DNA of 64,000 bases from Streptomyces hundungensis (GTDB lineage Bacteria > Actinomycetota > Actinomycetes > Streptomycetales > Streptomycetaceae): the NCBI RefSeq assembly GCF_003627815.1, contig NZ_CP032698.1, forward strand, positions 4,526,001 to 4,590,000. The letters are read 5' to 3'. The notes below the pieces were generated by a model. That model saw nothing but the letters and a program-made list of their open reading frames with translations, had not been told where the DNA came from and did no database searches. Positions 27,238 through 36,069 of the stretch are shown here, one piece after another. Position 1 is the stretch's first letter, and every line of letters begins with the position of its first letter. The translations under genes and the position numbers were made by a program.

Positions 27238-27979
27238 GGCCCTGCTCCTGCCGCTCCGGACGGATATCCGCTGTGGACGTGCTGCCGGTTCTTCCGTCCG
27301 TCAGCGTGATCACCCGGTCGGCGATCCGTACCGCCTCGGCGCTGTGCGTGACGATCAGTACCGCGCAGTCGTCCGCTGCCCTGTCGCGCAGCATCGTGAG
27401 CACCAACTGCTCTGTGCCGCCGTCCAGTTCCCCGGTCGGCTCATCGGCCAGCAGAACGGCGGGCGTGTTGGCCAGGGCGACAGCGAGCCCGGCCCGCGCC
27501 ACCTCACCGCCGGACAGCTGCCGGGGCAGGGCGTGCGCCCGTGCGGGAAGCCCGACCTGCCCCAGAAGCTCCTGCCAGGGGATGGCCGGCCGACGCCCCG
27601 AGGCATGCTGGGCCAGCAGGATGTTGTCGCGCACGCTCAGGTGCGGGAGCAGGTTGCGGGCTTGCAGCAGCACGCCGATGTGGCGGGCGCGCAGCCGGGC
27701 CCGCTCGGTCTCCGGGCGGTGGCTGATCCGCACCCCGTTTACGTGGACTTCGCCGCCCGAGGGTTCGTCAAGCCCGGCCAGGCAGGACAGCAGCGTCGAC
27801 TTGCCCGACCCGGAGGGGCCGACGACCGCGACGGTCTCCCCGCGCCCGACACTGAGGCTGACGCCGCGCAAAGCGAGTGTCTCCTCCTCGCCGGCCCGGT
27901 AGAAGCGGTACAGCTCGCGCGCGGTCAGCACCTCCTCCCCCGGAAAGGGAGCGCGGACCGCATCGGGGACGGAGGACAT
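27224..27979 (-). CDS. MacB/LolD-type ABC ATPase (first)
   Basis: A 251-residue ATPase with Walker A VGPSGSGKST, signature LSGGEVARAGLAVAL, Walker B VLLADEPTGELD and H-loop VTHSAEA. The ATG at 27979 follows TGAGGAGG inside the end of the lipoprotein gene, five bases after that stop codon. It resembles the LolD/MacB group that works with FtsX-like permeases. Confidence 0.92.
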   Translation of the reverse strand: MSSVPDAVRAPFPGEEVLTARELYRFYRAGEEETLALRGVSLSVGRGETVAVVGPSGSGKSTLLSCLAGLDEPSGGEVHVNGVRISHRPETERARLRARHIGVLLQARNLLPHLSVRDNILLAQHASGRRPAIPWQELLGQVGLPARAHALPRQLSGGEVARAGLAVALANTPAVLLADEPTGELDGGTEQLVLTMLRDRAADDCAVLIVTHSAEAVRIADRVITLTDGRTGSTSTADIRPERQEQGHVRG

Positions 27980-27984
27980 CCTCC

Positions 27985-28650
27985 TCACCGCCAGGCGAAG
28001 GAGTCGCTGATCGTCCGCCACGGGTCGACGTTGTCGGCGTTGACCGGGCCGGACAAGGTCACGTCCACCTCGTGACCGGCTCGGTAGTAGGCGTACCGCT
28101 CGAAGGCGTCCCGCGCGACTTTCCCGGTGACCGGGTTCTTCGCGGAATCCGCCTGGTAGGTCAGCAGGACGACGCGGCCTGCGTGCCGGTCGACCTCGGA
28201 CACTTTGGGGGAGGCGAACTTCGGCATCTGGTTGTGAAGCTGCGGGACGACCGTGCTGGTGACTGAGGCGACGGTAGGAGCGGCGGACGCCGAGGTGGCC
28301 GTGATCTGGACCGTGTTCAGCTTGTCCGTGAACTGCGTCGTGTCATGGCCGACGGTACGGGCCCAGCCCTCGGGAACCTTGAGGGTGAATCCCGTGAAGG
28401 TGCCACTGGCGGGCTGGTAGGGGACGTACGCCTGGTTGTCGGGGATGTCTCCGGGCGGGTTGGTCTCGGTGGGCGCCGGCGTTGAGTTGTTCTGCCGATT
28501 GCCGCTGTGTGCGGTGAAGTGCGAGTAGGCCGCGGCCGGTGGCGTTGAGGCGGACCCGCTGTGCGGTTGGGAGCCGGAACAGCTGACGGCCGCCGCAGCG
28601 ATCATCGTCAGCCCGGCGACGGCGGCGGCTGTCCGTGCGTGAAGTGCCAT
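27985..28650 (-). CDS. Secreted lipoprotein of the ABC/two-component operon
   Basis: A 221-residue lipoprotein: signal peptide with lipobox AAVS-C (Cys at ~24), a Ser/Thr/Pro/Asn-rich linker (to ~70), then a beta-rich domain (GTFTGFTLKVPEGWARTV; DKLNTVQITAT; GRVVLLTYQAD; YAYYRAGHEVDVTLSGP). The C-terminal domain looks like PsbP/Mog1-like lipoprotein domains of actinobacteria. It is the first gene of the operon, so it probably presents a substrate or signal to the transporter or kinase. ATG at 28650 follows GGAAGGA. Confidence 0.8.
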   Translation of the reverse strand: MALHARTAAAVAGLTMIAAAAVSCSGSQPHSGSASTPPAAAYSHFTAHSGNRQNNSTPAPTETNPPGDIPDNQAYVPYQPASGTFTGFTLKVPEGWARTVGHDTTQFTDKLNTVQITATSASAAPTVASVTSTVVPQLHNQMPKFASPKVSEVDRHAGRVVLLTYQADSAKNPVTGKVARDAFERYAYYRAGHEVDVTLSGPVNADNVDPWRTISDSFAWR

Positions 28651-28814
28651 GGCAACTGTCCTTCCAGAGCGCGCCGACGAGCCCGTCAGCAGGACGGTCA
28701 TGGCAACCACGCTAGGAGCCGGCCGGTTAGCGTCCGGCTCGGCGACGGTTAGACGACGGCAAAAGCGTGTGCCGCATCGACCCGACCCGCACAGCGGCCC
28801 GCATGATGAAGGGC

Positions 28815-30131
28815 ATGAGACAGCGCGTGGTGAAAGTCGCCCTGACCGCCGCGCTGGTCGCCGTCCTCCTCCTCGCCATCCCGCTGGCCTGGGCCATCAG
28901 ATCGACGCTCTACACCGCCCAGCGCGACACCCTGGAACGGGCAGCTCTCGCCGCCGCGGTAGACGTCAGCCCCGACTACCAGGGAGGCGACCCGGTGGAA
29001 CTGCCCGCACCCCCGGCCGGCGCGCGCCTGGGCCTGTATGACGCCCAGCTCAGGCTGCGGGCCGGTGACGGCTCGCAGCCGGGTGACGCACCCGTCCGCC
29101 GGGCCCTTGCCGGAGTGGCCGTGCGGAGCCAGTCGGGCGGCGACCTGGTCGTCGCCGTGCCCGTCTCCCACGCCGAGCAGGTCATCGGAGTCGTACGGGC
29201 CTCCTCTCCCGTCAGCGCGGTACGCGACCGGGTCCTGGCCGTGTGGGGCCTCCTGCTGGGCGTGGCCGCAGTCGCACTGGTGGTTGCCGTCCTTGTCGCC
29301 CGCCGTCAGGCACGGGCGTTGGCCGCACCGCTGGAGGACCTCTCGCGGCACTGCCGCGCTGTCACCGCCGGTGACCTGAGCGCCCGCGCCGCTGTCGGCG
29401 GCATCGCCGAGATCGACCAGGTCGCCCGCACCCACAACGAGATGCTGCACGGCCTCTCCGAACTCCTGCGCCACGAGAGGGACTTCACCTCCAACGCCTC
29501 CCATCAGCTGCGTACGCCCCTGACCGGATTGCAGCTCGCCCTGGAGGCGGGGCTGGAACAGCGCGACGACGCCCGGCTGCGGCCCGTCGTCGAGGAGGCA
29601 CTGGCAACCACCCGCCGCCTCCACGACACCGTGGAAGAGGTGCTGCGACTGTCCGGCTCCCGCGGCCTGCCGAGGCCGCATCCCGCCGACCAGCCAGTGG
29701 AAGACGTGCTGACGGCGTCCATAGAGCACTGGCACGGCGTTTTCGCCGGCGTGGGCAGGCGCCTGGAGTACGTCAGTGGCGACGTGCCCGGGGATGTCCG
29801 CGTCTGCGGCGGGCCCGTGACCGAGATCCTCGATGTCCTGCTGGACAATGCCCGCACCCACGGGCACGGCACGGTATGGGTCAAGGTCCGCGATCTCGAC
29901 GACGCTCTCGCCTTCGACGTCACCGACGAGGGCGAGACGCACGGTGACACGGCGCGGGTGTTCGACCGTGGGCACACCGGTAGCGGGGCGGGTACGGGGA
30001 TCGGCCTCGCCCTCGCCCGCGACCTGGCCGCATCGTTCGGTGGGCGGCTCTCCCTGACCAGCCGAACGCCCACCACTTTCACCTTGCTCGTGCCCATGTC
30101 GCACACGGAAGCCGACGTCGCGCCTCGGTGA
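28815..30131 (+). CDS. Sensor histidine kinase (divergent partner of the ABC operon)
   Basis: A 438-residue kinase with an N-terminal helix (VVKVALTAALVAVLLLAIPL), an external domain, a second helix (~150-175), HAMP, HisKA with the phosphoaccepting His in SNASHQLRTPLTG, N box LLDNARTHG and a G box GSGAGTGIGLALA. It is transcribed away from the lipoprotein-ABC-response-regulator operon across a 164-bp gap and is the only kinase beside that regulator, so they are probable partners. ATG at 28815 was taken because the first helix begins there. Confidence 0.9.
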   Translation: MRQRVVKVALTAALVAVLLLAIPLAWAIRSTLYTAQRDTLERAALAAAVDVSPDYQGGDPVELPAPPAGARLGLYDAQLRLRAGDGSQPGDAPVRRALAGVAVRSQSGGDLVVAVPVSHAEQVIGVVRASSPVSAVRDRVLAVWGLLLGVAAVALVVAVLVARRQARALAAPLEDLSRHCRAVTAGDLSARAAVGGIAEIDQVARTHNEMLHGLSELLRHERDFTSNASHQLRTPLTGLQLALEAGLEQRDDARLRPVVEEALATTRRLHDTVEEVLRLSGSRGLPRPHPADQPVEDVLTASIEHWHGVFAGVGRRLEYVSGDVPGDVRVCGGPVTEILDVLLDNARTHGHGTVWVKVRDLDDALAFDVTDEGETHGDTARVFDRGHTGSGAGTGIGLALARDLAASFGGRLSLTSRTPTTFTLLVPMSHTEADVAPR

Positions 30132-30166
30132 CCACTGGCGCCTCCGGCCGGGCGATGTGCGCTCTG

Positions 30167-31441
30167 TCAGCCCAAGTCCGCAAGGAGAGCGTTCAGTTCG
30201 CTCTCCTGCTGTGCCGGAGGCATCGGGGGGTTGTCGTGGTCGATGCCGAAGGTCTTGAGCATTTTGTCCATCTGGGCGTCGATGGAGGTCCAGCCGGTGT
30301 CGTCGAGCGGCTGGAGCGAGTCCTGGTCGGCATCCCACAGGTCACGCAGCGACTGGGCGGCCGCATGCGCCCCGGCGGCGTTCCCCGAGCGGGCGTCGTT
30401 GAGCGAGGTGGATGCGAGGGTCCGCAGCGCGCCGACCTTAGCGGGCGGGAACGCCTTCACCGCCTGACCAGGCGGCAGCTGGACGGCGGAGGTGGTGTCG
30501 GTCTCCGGCGCCGGACCGACGTGCGGCTGGGCGTGAGCCCAGCTCAGCAGGGCCGCGGTGGCGACGGCAAGCACGCCGAAGCCGGCCAGCGCGATGCGCT
30601 CCTTGCGTGGGTTGCCGGTGACCTGTGCGGCGTGGGTCGCCTCGTGGGTCTCGGTCACATCCGCGCGCGTCACCGTCAGGTAGACGACCGTCGCCAGGAT
30701 CAGACCGAGGAAGATCAGGCTGGTGGTGAACGTGCCCAGTGCGAGACCGGTCGGGTCGCCCGGGTTCTGCGCGACCTTGGGCGAGGCGAGCCAGTCGCCG
30801 ATGTTCGCACCCAGCGGGCGGGTCAGGATGTAGGCGAGCCAGAAGGACAGCACCGGGTTCGCGCCGAACCGCCACAGCCCGGTGATCGCCGCGATCAGGC
30901 CGAGCGGCAGCAGCACCGCGGCGCCCGGGCTCCAGCCGGTCAGCTCCAGAGTCCAGTCGCCGGTGGCGGTGCCGAGCGCGAAGGTGACCAGGACCGCCAG
31001 CCAGTAGAAGGACTCCCGCGGCAGGGTCGTGACCGAGTGGATCGACAGCGTGCGCTCGCGCAGCCACCACACACCGAAGACCACCGCGAGCAGCACCGAG
31101 AAGACCGCGGAGCTGATCCAGAGCGGCACGTTCAGCTGGTCGGTGAGGATGTCGGTGTACAGGGTGCCCGTGACGCTGACAACGACGACGGTCAGCCAAT
31201 AAGGGAACGGGACGTAGCGCTTCAGCCGCAGCTGGACAGCCAGGACCACCACGAACACCGCGGTGAAGATCCAGGCCGTGTTCACCAGGCCGACGCCCAG
31301 CCGGGTGTTGATCCAGTCGGCGAAGCTCTCACCAACCGTCGTACACAGGACCTTGATCACCCAGAACCAGATGGTGACTTCGGGGACCTTGTTGAGCATG
31401 AGCCGCCCGCGGCGTGTGCGTGCTTCGGTTGTCGTTGTCAT
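30167..31441 (-). CDS. COG4705-type membrane protein with C-terminal extension
   Basis: A 424-residue protein. The first ~265 residues are a COG4705 membrane domain with two similar halves (LNKVPEVTIWFWVIKVLCTT then GESFADW; FYWLAVLVTFALGTATGDW; PVLSFWLAYILTRPLGANIG). A further helix (~280-300) leads to a ~125-residue extracytoplasmic or soluble tail rich in Ala, Asp and helices. The tail is missing in the paralogue at 14297. It follows the histidine kinase gene by 38 bp in one operon, so it may be the output or input of that two-component system. Start at 31441 lacks a clear ribosome site. Confidence 0.8.
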   Translation of the reverse strand: MTTTTEARTRRGRLMLNKVPEVTIWFWVIKVLCTTVGESFADWINTRLGVGLVNTAWIFTAVFVVVLAVQLRLKRYVPFPYWLTVVVVSVTGTLYTDILTDQLNVPLWISSAVFSVLLAVVFGVWWLRERTLSIHSVTTLPRESFYWLAVLVTFALGTATGDWTLELTGWSPGAAVLLPLGLIAAITGLWRFGANPVLSFWLAYILTRPLGANIGDWLASPKVAQNPGDPTGLALGTFTTSLIFLGLILATVVYLTVTRADVTETHEATHAAQVTGNPRKERIALAGFGVLAVATAALLSWAHAQPHVGPAPETDTTSAVQLPPGQAVKAFPPAKVGALRTLASTSLNDARSGNAAGAHAAAQSLRDLWDADQDSLQPLDDTGWTSIDAQMDKMLKTFGIDHDNPPMPPAQQESELNALLADLG

Positions 31442-31479
31442 GCGGGGAGGTTTACGCAGGGAACCTGCAAGCAACCTGA

Positions 31480-32736
31480 CTACACGGCTGGGAGCGTCAC
31501 CTCTACGTGACCGCGGCCGTCCGCGATCGCGCGGACCTCCACCCCGGCCGAGGCGGCGATGCGCCGGGCCACCGGCAGCCCGAGCCCGTACCCGTCGCCG
31601 CCGGTCACACCGGCTTCGAAGACCCGGTCGACCTCCATTGGATCGAACCCGGGGCCGTCGTCCAGGACATCGACGACGACTTTCTCACCCTGGATGCGCG
31701 CGGTGATCCACACGCGTGATCGTGCGTGGCGCAGGCCGTTCTCCAGCAGGGGTGACATCAGCGACACGACGACATCGTCCGCCACGGCGACATGGGCCTT
31801 GGCGGGAAAGTCGATCTCGACCGCGCGGCCGGCGATCGCCTGGCGCGCGGCGGAGAGGAGATCGCATCGGGTCCCGGCGTCTGTCCGTGCGCGCGCGGCG
31901 TGCAGAAGCGTCGTGATCGCCGCGTTGAGCCGGTCGACCTCGCTGAGCACCGCCTCCGGCTCCACCGGTTCGCCGGACAGCTGCGCCAGCTGCGCCTCGC
32001 CCCGAAGGACTGTGAGGGGTGTCCGCAGCTCGTGGGCGATCTCGTCGGTGAGCCGGCGCTCGTCCGCCAGCGCGTTGTCGACGCGCTCCAGGAGGCGGTC
32101 CAGGGTCTGTCCCAGTTCGCCGAACTCATCGCGTGGGGCTCCGAGGTTGAAGCGGCGCCCGGGTTCGTGATGGCCCCAGTCATCGGCGAGGGAGGCCATC
32201 TCATGGACCACCCGCATCGCGCGGCGCACCACAAGGTGCGCGACACCGCCGGCGAGGAGGATGGCGAGACCGCCCAGTACCAGCGACAAGGTCAGACTGT
32301 GCTGCTCGGATGTCTCATAGGGTGTGAGGTCCACTCGGACGATCACCATGACGTGGTGGCCGTCGACCGGGACCTCCCGCGCGTACAGGAGGTAGTGCCC
32401 GACCGTGGCCGTCTGCGATCGCCCTGAGCCTGCCATCGCCTCGACGCGCGCGACCATGCCGGCCGGAACGTTCCCGTCGATCAGGCGGCCGTCGGCATAG
32501 ACCCAGGCGACCTCGTCCAACGCCTCGCTGTTGTTCTCCGTCAGTACGATACGGCCGCCCACCTCGGTGACGTTCGCCGCGACCGCCTCGGCGCGGGTAC
32601 GCGCCAGGTCGAGCGCATCGGTGTCCGTCACCCGGCTCAGCAGCACATGCGAGACCATGACCAGGATCGCCACCACGACGGTGGCGATCAGCACCGTGAG
32701 CGCGACGACCCTCCGGCGAAATCGCGTCAGTGCCAT
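31480..32736 (-). CDS. Sensor histidine kinase
   Basis: A 418-residue kinase with two membrane helices (VVALTVLIATVVVAILVMVS; LSLVLGGLAILLAGGVAHLV) bracketing a ~130-residue sensor domain, then HAMP, HisKA (LTDEIAHELRTPLTVL) and an ATPase domain with LLENGLRHARS and GDGYGLGLPVARRIA. It overlaps the response regulator by 10 bp and precedes the COG4705 gene. A complete two-component pair for a membrane protein of unknown transport role. Confidence 0.93.
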   Translation of the reverse strand: MALTRFRRRVVALTVLIATVVVAILVMVSHVLLSRVTDTDALDLARTRAEAVAANVTEVGGRIVLTENNSEALDEVAWVYADGRLIDGNVPAGMVARVEAMAGSGRSQTATVGHYLLYAREVPVDGHHVMVIVRVDLTPYETSEQHSLTLSLVLGGLAILLAGGVAHLVVRRAMRVVHEMASLADDWGHHEPGRRFNLGAPRDEFGELGQTLDRLLERVDNALADERRLTDEIAHELRTPLTVLRGEAQLAQLSGEPVEPEAVLSEVDRLNAAITTLLHAARARTDAGTRCDLLSAARQAIAGRAVEIDFPAKAHVAVADDVVVSLMSPLLENGLRHARSRVWITARIQGEKVVVDVLDDGPGFDPMEVDRVFEAGVTGGDGYGLGLPVARRIAASAGVEVRAIADGRGHVEVTLPAV

Positions 32737-33380
32737 CGGTAGCCCACGCCGCGAACGGTCACCAGACGCCCGGCCACACCCAGCGGACCGAGTTTGGTCC
32801 GCAGCCGACGCACGAAGGAGTCGAGAGTGTTGTCACTGACCTGCGCTCCGTGCGGCCAGCCGGCCGCGATGAGGGCGTGCCGGCGTACTGCGTCGCCCTG
32901 CGAGGCGATCAAGCGGCCCAGGAGCCGGAACTCGGTCGGGGTCAGGCTCTGGCTCACCGAGTCATAGGTCACCACATGCTTCGCCGGGTCGAGGGAGACC
33001 TCGCGCGGTGCGGAAGCCACGGTGGCCCGGCGCAGCAGCGCTCGGACGCGGACCAGCAGTTCCGGGATGTCGAAGGGTTTGGTCATGTAGTCGTCGGCGC
33101 CGGCCTCGAAGCCGCCCACCTTGTGATGCAGGCCGTCCAGGGCGGTGAGCATCAACACCGGGGCGTCGACACCACGCGCCCGAAGGGCCAGACAGACGTC
33201 GCGGCCGTCGGCGTCCGGGAGCCCGAGATCAAGGACGACCAGTTGGGGCACCGTCGCGAGCTGCCGCAGCAGACTGCCGGCCGTGGCGGCGACGGAGACG
33301 GTGTGGCCGTCGTGTTCCAGGGCGCGCTTGAGGATGCCGCGGACCGCCGCATCGTCCTCGCACACCAAGATGAGAGCCAC
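32727..33380 (-). CDS. OmpR-family response regulator
   Basis: A 217-residue regulator: receiver domain with CEDDAAVR pocket, phosphoacceptor in VVLDLGLPDADG and Lys in DYMTKPF; DNA-binding winged helix with LTPTEFRLLGRLIAS, DNTLDSFVRRLRTKLG and VTVRGVGYRWH. First gene of the RR-HK-COG4705 operon. Its upstream 160 bp to the terminator at 33542 should hold the promoter. Confidence 0.94.
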   Translation of the reverse strand: MALILVCEDDAAVRGILKRALEHDGHTVSVAATAGSLLRQLATVPQLVVLDLGLPDADGRDVCLALRARGVDAPVLMLTALDGLHHKVGGFEAGADDYMTKPFDIPELLVRVRALLRRATVASAPREVSLDPAKHVVTYDSVSQSLTPTEFRLLGRLIASQGDAVRRHALIAAGWPHGAQVSDNTLDSFVRRLRTKLGPLGVAGRLVTVRGVGYRWH

Positions 33381-33541
33381 AAGCTGACCCTAGATACTCC
33401 CGTCCCGGTTCTCCATCTGCCCTGGTCAGCCGCCCGACGGTCTGGAACACGCCACTGATGACGCACGTCCGTGCCCTCTGCTGGAGCCGCGACGGCCGGG
33501 CACGACTGGCCGAGCCGCAGCAGCGGGGGGACGCAGCAGGA

Positions 33542-33568
33542 CTTGGGCCCCCTATGCGAGGGCCCCAG
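33542..33568 (-). terminator. Likely terminator of the graspetide operon
   Basis: A GC-rich stem (CTTGGGCCC with GGGCCCCAG, one mismatch) around a 9-base loop, 45 bp beyond the stop of the DUF6087 gene, the last gene of the operon. Confidence 0.5.
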
Positions 33569-33570
33569 CT

Positions 33571-33589
33571 CGTTCACCCGGGGTGAACG
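33571..33589. promoter_or_regulatory. Perfect palindrome CGTTCACCC-G-GGGTGAACG
   Basis: Nine-base arms with a single central base. It is too tight for an RNA hairpin and looks like a dimer-binding DNA operator. It contains GTTCACC in both orientations; GTTCACC is the core of Streptomyces PHO boxes, but those are direct repeats. It lies ~190 bp upstream of the response regulator at 33380. Confidence 0.4.
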
Positions 33590-33612
33590 CACGTGACGGC
33601 GCCGTGAGATGC

Positions 33613-33906
33613 CTACGGCTTTCGGTGTCTGCCCCTGCCAGGGGCGAGCGGCTGCCCCGCGAGGCCGGGCGAGCCGGCGGCGAGCTTATTGGCCTCGGGG
33701 AACAGGATGCGCTTGGTCTCCGCGAGACTTGTGGCGAATCCGTACGGCTCCCAGGCATGCCCGTTCCACCGCTCGATGGCGCGTGGCGCGTCAGGGCTCA
33801 CATGCGAACCCTTGGGGCTGTTGCCCGAGACGATCGGGACGGCGCGCAGCCGGCCGATCTTCGAGTCCCGGCGCTCTGCCCACTCCGACAGAGGTTCCTC
33901 GACCAT
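33613..33906 (-). CDS. DUF6087-family protein
   Basis: A 97-residue protein: EEPLSEWAERRDSKIGRLRA, then SHVSPDAPRAIERWNGHAWE and a short basic C-terminus. This pattern is the uncharacterised DUF6087 family of Streptomyces. It follows the methyltransferase by 28 bp in the graspetide operon; no function is known. Its conserved Trp/Pro-rich motif is suggestive of a small binding protein. Confidence 0.75.
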   Translation of the reverse strand: MVEEPLSEWAERRDSKIGRLRAVPIVSGNSPKGSHVSPDAPRAIERWNGHAWEPYGFATSLAETKRILFPEANKLAAGSPGLAGQPLAPGRGRHRKP

Positions 33907-33934
33907 GCGCCAACCCTAGCGGCCCTTCACAGGC

Positions 33935-35107
33935 TCAATAAGCAGCGTCGAGGCGATGCTCCCATCGCAGTTCCGGGTGATCGCGGATCCAGTACGTATG
34001 GGACGTGGCCGTGATCCGGAGCTGTACGGCGGTGATGTCGGGGTTCCCTGCGGCCTGCCAGGCGATGAGGGTCCGCTCGACCCTGTCCCACAGGGCCACG
34101 GGGCCGCCCTGGCGGACGACCCAGCCAACACCGTCAGGCTTGAACTGCGCGAAGGATTCGCGCTCAGGGTCGAAGAGGTGGAGCAGTTGGGCGCCGTCGC
34201 TTGTGGCAGCACGGACGAAGTGGGCGCCGGGGACGGAAAGCTGGGCGAGGAAGGCGGGTACCCATTCCTCCAGTCTGAGTGGCGACACCCTGGCCTCTCG
34301 CTCGCTGTCGGCGTACGCGGTACGGGCCGACAGGTCACCAGCCACGGGGGTAACTGCCTGGGCGCGGGCCTGCATGAACGAGGAGCGCCCGACGATCGAA
34401 CCCTCGGCGGTGCCGTTCTCGTTGACGGTGACCTTCGCGAGGGCGGTTCCCCAGGGCCAGGAGCCCACGGTGCTGAGGATGATCCCGCCGGGCTTCGTCT
34501 GCCTGACCCAGGTGTATGGGATGCGGCGGACGGCACAGGTGGCGATCACCCGGTCGTAAGGCGCTCGGCGCGGGTGGCCAAGGAGTCCATCGCCGGTCAC
34601 GGTCCAAGTCGAGTAACCGACTGTCTCCAGGGCAGCATCAGCGCGCGCCGCCACCTGCGGGTCGACCTCGACCGTGGTGACGTTGTCCTCGCCGAGGTAG
34701 TGGCACATCAGGGCCGTGGAGTAGCCGGTGCCAGTACCGATCTCCAGGACGCGGTGTTCTGCCTTGAGGTCCAGGGCCTCGATCATGCCCACGACTGTGG
34801 TCGGGTCGGTTGAGGAGGACGTCGGTACGCCCGCGACGGGTTCGCTGACCTGATCTGCGGTGAGGTGGCCGTCAAGCTGGGTGGTCAGAGTGTCGACGCT
34901 GTAGGCGGTCTTCAGCCACTCGTCCGGGTCCGTCCCGAGGGCTGTGACGGGGCGCCAGTTCCGCCCTTCGTCGAGGAAAACTCCGGGGTGGAGGAATCGC
35001 TCGCGCGGCACGCTCTCCACAGCACCGCGCAGCCAGGGAAGTGTCAGGACGCCCTTGTTCGCGAGGTCGGCGGCCATGCGGTGCCGCTCGGACGCGGAGC
35101 CTGTCAT
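33935..35107 (-). CDS. PIMT-like O-methyltransferase of the graspetide system
   Basis: A 390-residue protein. Its middle matches protein-L-isoaspartate O-methyltransferase (SAM site VLEIGTGTGYSTALM, residues ~113-127; DRVIATCAVRRIPYTWV), with a ~70-residue N-terminal part and a ~150-residue C-terminal extension typical of the methyltransferases paired with ATP-grasp peptide maturases. In characterised relatives (fuscimiditide/imiditide pathways) such enzymes methylate an Asp side chain, which then cyclises to an aspartimide. ATG at 35107 follows AAGGAG and overlaps the ATP-grasp stop by 4 bp. Confidence 0.88.
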   Translation of the reverse strand: MTGSASERHRMAADLANKGVLTLPWLRGAVESVPRERFLHPGVFLDEGRNWRPVTALGTDPDEWLKTAYSVDTLTTQLDGHLTADQVSEPVAGVPTSSSTDPTTVVGMIEALDLKAEHRVLEIGTGTGYSTALMCHYLGEDNVTTVEVDPQVAARADAALETVGYSTWTVTGDGLLGHPRRAPYDRVIATCAVRRIPYTWVRQTKPGGIILSTVGSWPWGTALAKVTVNENGTAEGSIVGRSSFMQARAQAVTPVAGDLSARTAYADSEREARVSPLRLEEWVPAFLAQLSVPGAHFVRAATSDGAQLLHLFDPERESFAQFKPDGVGWVVRQGGPVALWDRVERTLIAWQAAGNPDITAVQLRITATSHTYWIRDHPELRWEHRLDAAY

Positions 35108-36069
35108 TGGCTGTCTCCTTGCGTGAGTAGGTCGGCGAAAGCTGCGGACATCGGGAGGCCGGTCTCCGTCTCCAGCCACCCCCATTGGCCGTTGGGGTTC
35201 AGCTCCAGCCACCAGTAGTCCCCTGCGCGGTCCACCGCGAGATCGAAGCTCCCTGATGCCAGCTCCATGCGGTGCAGGTAGGCGTGCAGGGCTCTGTCCA
35301 CCCGGTCGGGGATGTGCTCAACGGTGTAGGTCAGGGCGCTGTAGTCCTTGCGCCAGTCCAGCAGTTCGGATTCGATGCGCACGGCGAACGTGTGCCGGCC
35401 GACGATCAGGACGCGGAGATCGGCGACCTTGTCCACCCGAGCCTGGAACAGATGAGGGGTGACGCGGATGCTCTCATCGATCTCCTCGGAACGGACGGGG
35501 TCAGCCCACCCGGTCACCGGCACACCGTCACGTGTGTACGGGGTCCATCTCAGCGTCTTGTAGAGCGTGCCCCCCTGGTCGCGGATGAACTCGCGTGCCT
35601 CGCCGGGGTCGTTGGTGACAAGGGTGGGCGGGACGGCGAGGCCGAGGCGCTGGGCGAGTGCGAGCTGAGCAGGTTTGTAGTCGGCCGCAGCGATTCGTAA
35701 CGGGTGGTTGACCCAGAGCGGGCCGTCCAGGGCGTAGAGGGTGCCACCGAGCCCGTAGCGGACTTGTGCTGCCGCAAATCGGGAGTCATCGGAGGACAGG
35801 CGGGGGAACAAGGGCCACTCGGGGCGGCGCCAGTACACCGACCTGATCTGGGTCAGATCCGCGGTTCTCGACGGGGTACGCACCTGCCCGACCACGGGGG
35901 CCGGGCAGGTGCCGAACCGAGCCGAGACCGTGAGGTCCCCGCCGATGTCAGCGGGATTGAACCTGACGACCGGCACATCGCGCCGGTTGATTTCGGTGAT
36001 GACCATGTCGGCGGTGATGTCGTCCGCCTCCGTGGCCACCAGGACCGGCCTCTTCTCGGCGTTTGTCAT
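35104..36069 (-). CDS. ATP-grasp ribosomal peptide maturase
   Basis: A 321-residue ATP-grasp ligase of the graspetide maturase type. Visible are the N-terminal VLVATEADDITADMV, the peptide-recognition region SVYWRRPEWP, an ATP-binding strand GGTLYKTLRWTPYTRDG, and the Mg-binding end YWWLELNPNGQWGWLE. Such enzymes join Asp/Glu side chains of a precursor core to Ser/Thr (ester) or Lys (amide) side chains. The start overlaps the precursor stop by one base and the stop overlaps the methyltransferase start by four. Confidence 0.92.
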   Translation of the reverse strand: MTNAEKRPVLVATEADDITADMVITEINRRDVPVVRFNPADIGGDLTVSARFGTCPAPVVGQVRTPSRTADLTQIRSVYWRRPEWPLFPRLSSDDSRFAAAQVRYGLGGTLYALDGPLWVNHPLRIAAADYKPAQLALAQRLGLAVPPTLVTNDPGEAREFIRDQGGTLYKTLRWTPYTRDGVPVTGWADPVRSEEIDESIRVTPHLFQARVDKVADLRVLIVGRHTFAVRIESELLDWRKDYSALTYTVEHIPDRVDRALHAYLHRMELASGSFDLAVDRAGDYWWLELNPNGQWGWLETETGLPMSAAFADLLTQGDSQ

